This document shows, piece by piece, positions 9,650 to 14,583 of a DNA stretch of 14,583 nucleotides. Source of the DNA: Hepatocystis sp. ex Piliocolobus tephrosceles (Eukaryota; Apicomplexa; Aconoidasida; Haemosporida; Plasmodiidae); assembly GCA_902459845.2 (NCBI GenBank), contig CABPSV020000261.1, positions 625 to 15,207 on the forward strand, read 5' to 3'. A program made the position numbers and the translations under genes. The notes under the pieces are model-generated. The model searched no databases. It was not told where the DNA came from and saw nothing but the letters and a program-made list of their open reading frames with translations. Position 1 is the stretch's first letter, and every line of letters begins with the position of its first letter.

Positions 9650-10530
9650 TTTTTTGGTACTCTTTTGAAGTGCTGCTTTTTATTTTATTTTTTTTTTAAA
9701 AAAAAGTACATGAACAAGTTTATATATACCGTTGTATAAATTGATAAACATGCCTATTTTACAATTTTAGCAGATTCATAAAAACATATATGTACATGTT
9801 TAGTTATATATAATATATATTAACCCAAAGAAACAATAAAGCAATAAAGCAATAAAGCAATATTTTAAAAAGTTACACAAAAAAACAACAGTTAATGTTC
9901 ATTACTAACGGTGTTATACTTTTAATCATACCCTTTTTTGGTATCACCAATTACAATTATGTTTTTCACTTTATTGCTATAAACGCATATATATATATTT
10001 TTTTTTAAGATACGTACTTATGTACGTATTTTTTTGCTTAATTACTTTTTTTTTTTTTGTTGCTCTTTAACACGTATATATGTATATATATATATTTTTT
10101 TTTTTTACTTTTTTTTTATATACTACTACATTTACATATACCTACATATATTTATGTAATTTTTTTTTTTTTTTTTTTTTTTTTTTGAATTTTTTTTTTT
10201 TTTTTTTTTTTTTTTTGAACCAAAAACGGCTTTACTCAGCGTCAATCTATTGCATGTTATGCATTGATTGGAAATGTATAATCGATTGGAGTTTATTTGA
10301 GATAACAATTTTATCAAGTATTTATAAATATGTAAATGCATGTATAATAAACTTAGCAGTTTTAGTTTACTATTAAGGGGGCGCGATAAAGCATAACTAT
10401 CTCAAACAAAAGCTAGCAAATCACAGCCATATGTACTAGTCCATCCCAAAGTTAAAAAAAAATAATTCTTTATATATATATATATATTTTATTATTTTAT
10501 TTTATTTTTTTTTTTTTTTTTGTATATATA
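9650..10530. other. Divergent intergenic region between DHS and the AAA ATPase
   Basis: About 0.9 kb that must carry the promoters of both flanking genes. There is no supported gene; the open frames are poly(T) translations. It contains a short (CAATAAAG)n-like stretch at 9833-9861, poly(T) runs (10046-10059, 10096-10119, 10507-10521), a duplicated T27GAA unit at 10160-10219, and a relatively GC-rich patch at 10374-10450. Confidence 0.85.
10160..10219. repeat. Tandem duplication of T27GAA (2 x 30 bp)
   Basis: Two runs of exactly 27 T (10160-10186 and 10190-10216), each followed by GAA. The equal lengths point to a recent 30-bp duplication rather than two independent slippage events. Confidence 0.9.
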
Positions 10531-11184
10531 ATGAATATTAATTTTTATTTGTATGACGACGAAGAGGATAAAGAAGAAATAGCTAGCAGCTTTGATATAT
10601 ACTGCACAAACTATTTGTTTAAACTTTTGAATTTAAATGCAAATGATAATGCTGTAATATGTCATAGTACAAATGGGAACACAAAATATTATGTATGTTG
10701 TAATTTTAAAAATATTAATGAACTGTGTTTGAAGAAACAAACTGAACGAAATTGTCTTTATGTTAATAAATTTGTTATAAAAAGCTTACATGTTAATATA
10801 AAAAATGAACAAAGTGATAACACAAAACATCGAGAAAAAAATGAATTTTATAAACTACGCGTTGAAATAAAAAAAATAGACTCATATGTCCCTATTAAAG
10901 AAATAAAATTGAATATAAGCAAAATATGTAATGACAATTACAAACATTTAAAATCTTATTATGATGTTGATAGTATAAATATACATATGCTAGAAACGTT
11001 TTGGGATAATATAAAAAGTAAAAATATAGAAAAATATATTAACCTATCTTTGTTAAATACATGTTTATTTCAGTATAACTTTTTACAAATTTCAATACTG
11101 GGAGTACATACTAGCTTATTTGTTGCAGATATCTTGTTAAAAAAAAAAAAAAAAAAAAGTGACAGCAACGACAACAACAACGGC

Positions 11185-11226
<42 letters not shown>

Positions 11227-14106
11227 AATAGCAGTACCTCATTTCCTGCAAACTTTCAAATACCCTTTTTAGATAATAATACAAAAATTTCTATTGTAAA
11301 AGAAAATGATAAAGAAAGCTTGAGTACTACAATAAACGATTCTAACCACTTAAACTTAAACAGTTTTGCTGAATGTGATTTAAAAAATGCGAACACGCCA
11401 ACTAATGATAAAAACAATAATAGTAATACAAATATCACACAACAAAATAAAAAAAAAAAAAAAAATAAAGCTAAGCAAAATGGGATATTACAACAATGTG
11501 AATGCTTGTCCGCTACTGCATCAGTTACTTCTTCTAATGTTGCACCTGCCGAAAATAACCAGAAAAAAACAAATAACTTAAAAAAAAAGCCAATACAAAA
11601 TAAAGAAATGAACAAAAAAAACAAGATAGGAAAAGGATTACGACAAATAGGTGGATATAAAAAAATAAAAGAAGATATATACTATTATATATTATTACCT
11701 ATGTTATATAAAAATATTTATGATAAATATCAAATTCATATAAATAAAGGGATTCTATTGTATGGTCCCCCAGGATGTGGTAAAACGTTTATTGCTTTGG
11801 CAATAAAAGAAGAATTGGAATTGTTAAAGAAAAAAATAAGTAACAGTAAACTGTTTACAAAACTATCACATATAAATGATAATGGTAGAGAGAAGTTAGA
11901 TGATAGTAGTACATACTCAAATGAAGCTTTTACGAAGACTCAAAATGTCGATATTAATATAGATATACCGGAATTCGAAGTAATTAAAAGTACTGATTTA
12001 CTAGATAGTAATAATAGTGGTATAAAAATAACTGAATTATTTTTACGATGTTTTAAAAGATATAACGAAGAAAAAAAATGTTCTATTATTTTTATAGATG
12101 AAATAGAAATATTATGTGAAAAAAGAGATGACTCGAATATGAATTTTTATACATGTACATTACTTAATAATATTGATGGTATAAATAAACATACACATAC
12201 TATTATAATAGGAGCAACAAATTTTATTAATAAAATTGATTTGGCTTTAAGAAGAAGTGGTAGATTTGATAAAGAAATAGAAATAAATGTACCCAATTTA
12301 AAAGATAGAATAAATATATTTAAAAAAAAATTAGCAAGTATTAATCATAATATAACAAATAAAAAAATAAAAAAAATAGCTGATGTTTGTCAATCTTTTA
12401 CTTGCTCAGATATAAATGCATTATTAAATATAGCTATGTATATAAATTTAAAAATAAACAAAGTAATTTCTCATAATGCATTTAAAAATTCTATTAAAAA
12501 ATTAAATGGGCATAAAACAAGTGCACTTGGTTTTAGTGATTCGGTTGTTTTAGGACCTAACGCAGGTGAAAATTGCGACACGAACCATACTAGCCATAAA
12601 AATGGTAGTGGTAAAGGTGATAGTGGTAAAGGTGATAGTGGTAAAGGTGATAGTGGTAAAGGTGATAGTGGTAAAGGTGATAGTGGTAAAGGTGATAGTG
12701 GTAAAGGCGATAGTGGTAGAGGTGATAGTGATAACAGTGAAGGAGATAGTCACAAACTATACACCAAAACGAATACCTGCACAAAATCACCACTACCAAC
12801 ATATATGCTACAATATAAACACTTGATAAAAGGATTAAAATATGTAAAGCCGTCAGGTATGAAAGAGTTGTATGTAGACATACCCAAAATCCGAATAAAA
12901 GATATCGGGGGTTATAAATTTGTTAAAAATTGTATTAAAGAATGTTTAATTTATCCTAAAAAATATAAATCTATATATAAGCAATATAACATTAATAGCC
13001 CTAAAGGTATTTTATTATATGGACCACCTGGTTGCTCCAAAACATTATTTGCCAAAGCAATAGCTAGTGAAATTAATATGAATTTTATTAGTATAAAAGG
13101 ACCTGAAATTTTTTCCAAATATGTTGGAGAGTCAGAAAAAACAATAAGAAATATATTTAGAAAAGCAAGAGAAAATAATCCTTGTGTTATTTTTTTTGAC
13201 GAAATTGATTCTATTGCAGTAAATCGAAATGTAAATCAAAACTTAGTAGCCAATCGTGTGTTATGCCAACTTTTAAGTGAAATAGATGGAATATATAATC
13301 GTGTTGATGTTATTATTTTAGGTGCAACTAACAGACCTGATCTTATTGATGCAGCATTATTAAGACCAGGTAGATTTGACAGAATTATTTATGTTCCTTT
13401 ACCCAATTATTACTCACGACTTTCTATATTAAAAAAGACACTTCGGTTTTATAAAAATAATAATATGATTAGTACTTGTATAAATAATGGTGACAATTTT
13501 AATAGTTATGACATATATAATATTAACGGGAATAATGTTACGGCTATATCTAATATGGATAAAAATAATTCTGGTATAACTAAAGGGGACGATATTATTA
13601 GTACCTCTTTTTACAATAAAAAAAACACAACTGAATCGAACAACAAGATTACCCATACCAATGAGTGGTATGCAAACAACCACGATATTAACCACGATAT
13701 TAACCACGATATTAACCACGATATTAACCACGATATTAACCACGATATTAATCACGATAAACGCCAGTTCGAACCAAATGAAATATTTAACGATTATATT
13801 TATACTAAGAAAAATGAAAAAAATGAAACCGTTAATATCTATAAATATGATAATACATTGAATCAAAATAAAGAAAGATTAAATTTAAGTTTAAGTGTTA
13901 CTAACTTCGTTCAAAATGAAAGAAGTAATGAAAAAAACAATGAAAAAGAGAATATGGAGATTTTTACAGAAAAAGCTAGTAAAAATAATAAGCACTGTAT
14001 ACATATGTTATATATATATATATATATGTGCGTTTTTTTTTATATACTAATTTGTTCTATGTTTTTTTTTAATAAAACAATAAATTTTTTTTTCTCATTT
14101 CTTTAA
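10531..14106 (+). CDS. AFG2/SPATA5-type double AAA+ ATPase (first exon; 3' end unresolved)
   Basis: The open frame is 1191 codons, but coding probably stops at a donor near 13978. The N-terminal region (1-200) is unrecognised, as expected for a divergent AFG2 N-domain. Residues 203-365 are Lys/Asn-rich low complexity. D1 (about 371-660): RQIGG, Walker A GPPGCGKT (412-419), an insert of about 45 aa, Walker B IIFIDE (Asp523, Glu524), sensor GATN (561-564), SGRFD (576-580) and a lid. The linker holds (SGKGD)n at 693-733. D2 (about 785-965): Walker A GPPGCSKT (831-838), pore loop KYVG (863-866), Walker B IFFDE (Asp890, Glu891), GATNRPD (931-937) and arginines 945 and 948. GPPGCSKT followed by an IKGPEIFSKYVGES segment is a signature of AFG2/Drg1/SPATA5, which in yeast releases Rlp24 during 60S ribosome maturation. 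The D2 lid is missing after a long insert (970-1145). IFTEKASK (about 1143-1150) could be its first helix, cut by an intron. The last 35-40 codons are (TA)n and poly(T) translation and are probably intronic. Confidence 0.85.
11134..11233 (+). repeat. In-frame Lys and Asn codon repeats in the AAA N-terminal linker
   Basis: A poly(A) run coding for about six Lys is followed by (AAC)n coding for Asn (residues 213-233, one Gly interruption). This is typical of Plasmodium low-complexity inserts placed outside folded domains. Confidence 0.93.
12607..12729 (+). repeat. 15-bp in-frame minisatellite coding (SGKGD)8
   Basis: Eight copies of a 15-bp unit (GGTGATAGTGGTAAA, phase-shifted) code for SGKGD, the last with Arg for Lys. 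They lie in the linker between D1 and D2. Near-perfect third positions imply recent expansion. The unit is a multiple of three, so copy-number change keeps the frame. Val/Ile- and Thr-rich frames on either strand here are shadows. Confidence 0.97.
13678..13758 (+). repeat. 12-bp in-frame minisatellite coding (NHDI)n
   Basis: Six full copies and a partial seventh of AACCACGATATT code for N-H-D-I (residues 1050-1076) within the insert that follows the D2 core. Only the last copy carries a synonymous change (AAC to AAT). The length preserves the frame. Confidence 0.97.
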
Positions 14107-14275
14107 TTCTCATTTATTTTATTTTTTAAACACAAAATTGATAAAATAAATACAGTAAAAAAAAAAAAAAGTATAAAATAAAAAGAAAAATTAATAATAT
14201 TCATTTAAATAATTTCTCTTTTTAAAATTATTATTATGTATGTACATACACATGTATGCACATATATATGACACC
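13979..14275 (+). other. Probable intron or 3' flank of the AAA gene
   Basis: After GCTA|GTAAAA at 13979 (a phase-1 donor; GTATAC at 13996 is an alternative) the composition changes to (TA)n at 14009-14026, T8-T10 runs and poly(A) at 14158-14170. No in-frame acceptor followed by AAA-lid-like sequence (such as SGADI) is present up to 14583. Either the intron runs past the window edge or the gene ends here without a lid. Confidence 0.5.
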
Positions 14276-14583
14276 TCAAGCCTTTCCTTTTTTTTTTTTT
14301 TTCTTATTATTATTGTTATAATTATTGTTATAATTGTTGTTATCACTATTGTTATAATTGTTGTTATCACTATTGTTATAATTGTCATAATTGTTGTTAT
14401 CACTATTTTTATAATTGTTATAATTGTTGTTATCACTATTTTTATAATTGTTATAATTGTTGTTATCACTATTGTTATAATTGTCATAATTGTTGTTATC
14501 ATGATTGTTATAATTGTCATAATTGTTGTTATCACTATTGTTATAATTGTTATAATTGTTGTTATCACTATTGTTATAATTGT
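14276..14583 (-). CDS. Possible C-terminus of an Asn/Tyr-rich protein (partial, unrecognised)
   Basis: On the minus strand one frame is open from the window edge to a TGA at 14276-14278. It codes for about nine units of an 11-aa repeat (NYNNYNNSDNN) or its 8-aa short form (NYNNSDNN), then a lysine tail ending KKGKA. Unit lengths are 33 or 24 bp, all multiples of three. Substitutions between units give Asn/Asp, Asn/Lys or Ser/His, all typical of Plasmodium low-complexity protein. No domain is visible in the window. It would be convergent with the AAA gene. A second minus frame and two plus frames are also open through the repeat, because the period is a multiple of three, so openness alone proves nothing. 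It could instead be intronic DNA of the AAA gene. Confidence 0.4.
   Translation of the reverse strand, partial: NYNNSDNNNYNNYNNSDNNNYDNYNNHDNNNYDNYNNSDNNNYNNYKNSDNNNYNNYKNSDNNNYDNYNNSDNNNYNNSDNNNYNNNYNNNNKKKKKKGKA
14304..14583. repeat. 33/24-bp tandem repeat, reaching the window edge
   Basis: At least eight units separated at AATTAT boundaries (read on the minus strand). Most are 33 bp and two are 24 bp, lacking one 9-bp AATTATAAC-type step. A poly(T) run of 15 bounds the array on the left (14288-14302). Units differ by a few substitutions, so the array is older than the GKGDS and NHDI arrays. Confidence 0.95.

Noticed and set aside
12550..12826. Val/Ile- and Thr-rich frames on both strands across the GKGDS repeat
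   Set aside because: Shadows of a 15-bp repeat inside a well-supported coding frame.
13429..13866. Minus-strand Val/Asn-rich frame of 145 codons
   Set aside because: Antisense shadow of the NHDI repeat and AT-rich coding sequence in the AAA gene.
1..14583. Search for tRNA/rRNA genes, transposons, CRISPR, var/rif/pir-type antigen genes and defence-type gene clusters
   Set aside because: No cloverleaf, conserved RNA block, transposase, inverted terminal repeat or spacer-repeat structure was seen; the genes are conserved core Plasmodium genes.

Overview
This window is a piece of a Plasmodium nuclear chromosome. The base composition is extremely AT-rich, with long poly(A)/poly(T) tracts and (TA)n runs. 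Genes are widely spaced and interrupted by short GT-AG introns, and proteins carry Asn/Lys-rich low-complexity inserts. The actin matches the Plasmodium-specific sexual-stage actin II. The order FAB1-like kinase / actin II / deoxyhypusine synthase / AAA ATPase agrees with what I recall of the P. falciparum chromosome 14 actin II locus. The minisatellites and moderate Asn content suggest a non-falciparum species, but I cannot name it from sequence alone.

Layout. Positions 1-2013 (minus) hold the 5' four exons of a FAB1/PIKfyve-type phosphatidylinositol-3-phosphate 5-kinase. They cover a basic N-terminus and most of the CCT (Cpn60/TCP1-like) domain; the kinase domain lies off the left edge. Positions 2014-5156 are a gene-free divergent intergenic region. 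Positions 5157-6634 (plus) hold actin II, two exons and 376 aa, with an intron that ends in a 48-base poly(T) tract. Positions 6635-8248 are a convergent intergenic region with three different tandem arrays and long TA tracts. Positions 8249-9649 (minus) hold a single-exon deoxyhypusine synthase of 466 aa. Positions 9650-10530 are a divergent promoter region. Positions 10531 to about 13978 (plus) hold the first exon of a large AFG2/SPATA5-type double AAA+ ATPase, with two in-frame minisatellites. Its open frame runs on to 14106, but the last stretch looks intronic. Positions 14276-14583 carry a 33/24-bp tandem repeat whose minus strand reads as the Asn/Tyr-rich C-terminus of a possible neighbouring gene.

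The genes are unrelated housekeeping or stage-specific functions: endosomal phosphoinositide synthesis, gamete actin, eIF5A hypusination and ribosome biogenesis. They do not form a pathway or an operon-like system. I see no tRNA, rRNA, transposon, CRISPR array or viral element. I found no new multi-gene system. The most useful open points are the unresolved 3' end of the AAA gene against the antisense Asn-rich frame, and splice-site oddities in FAB1 and actin II.
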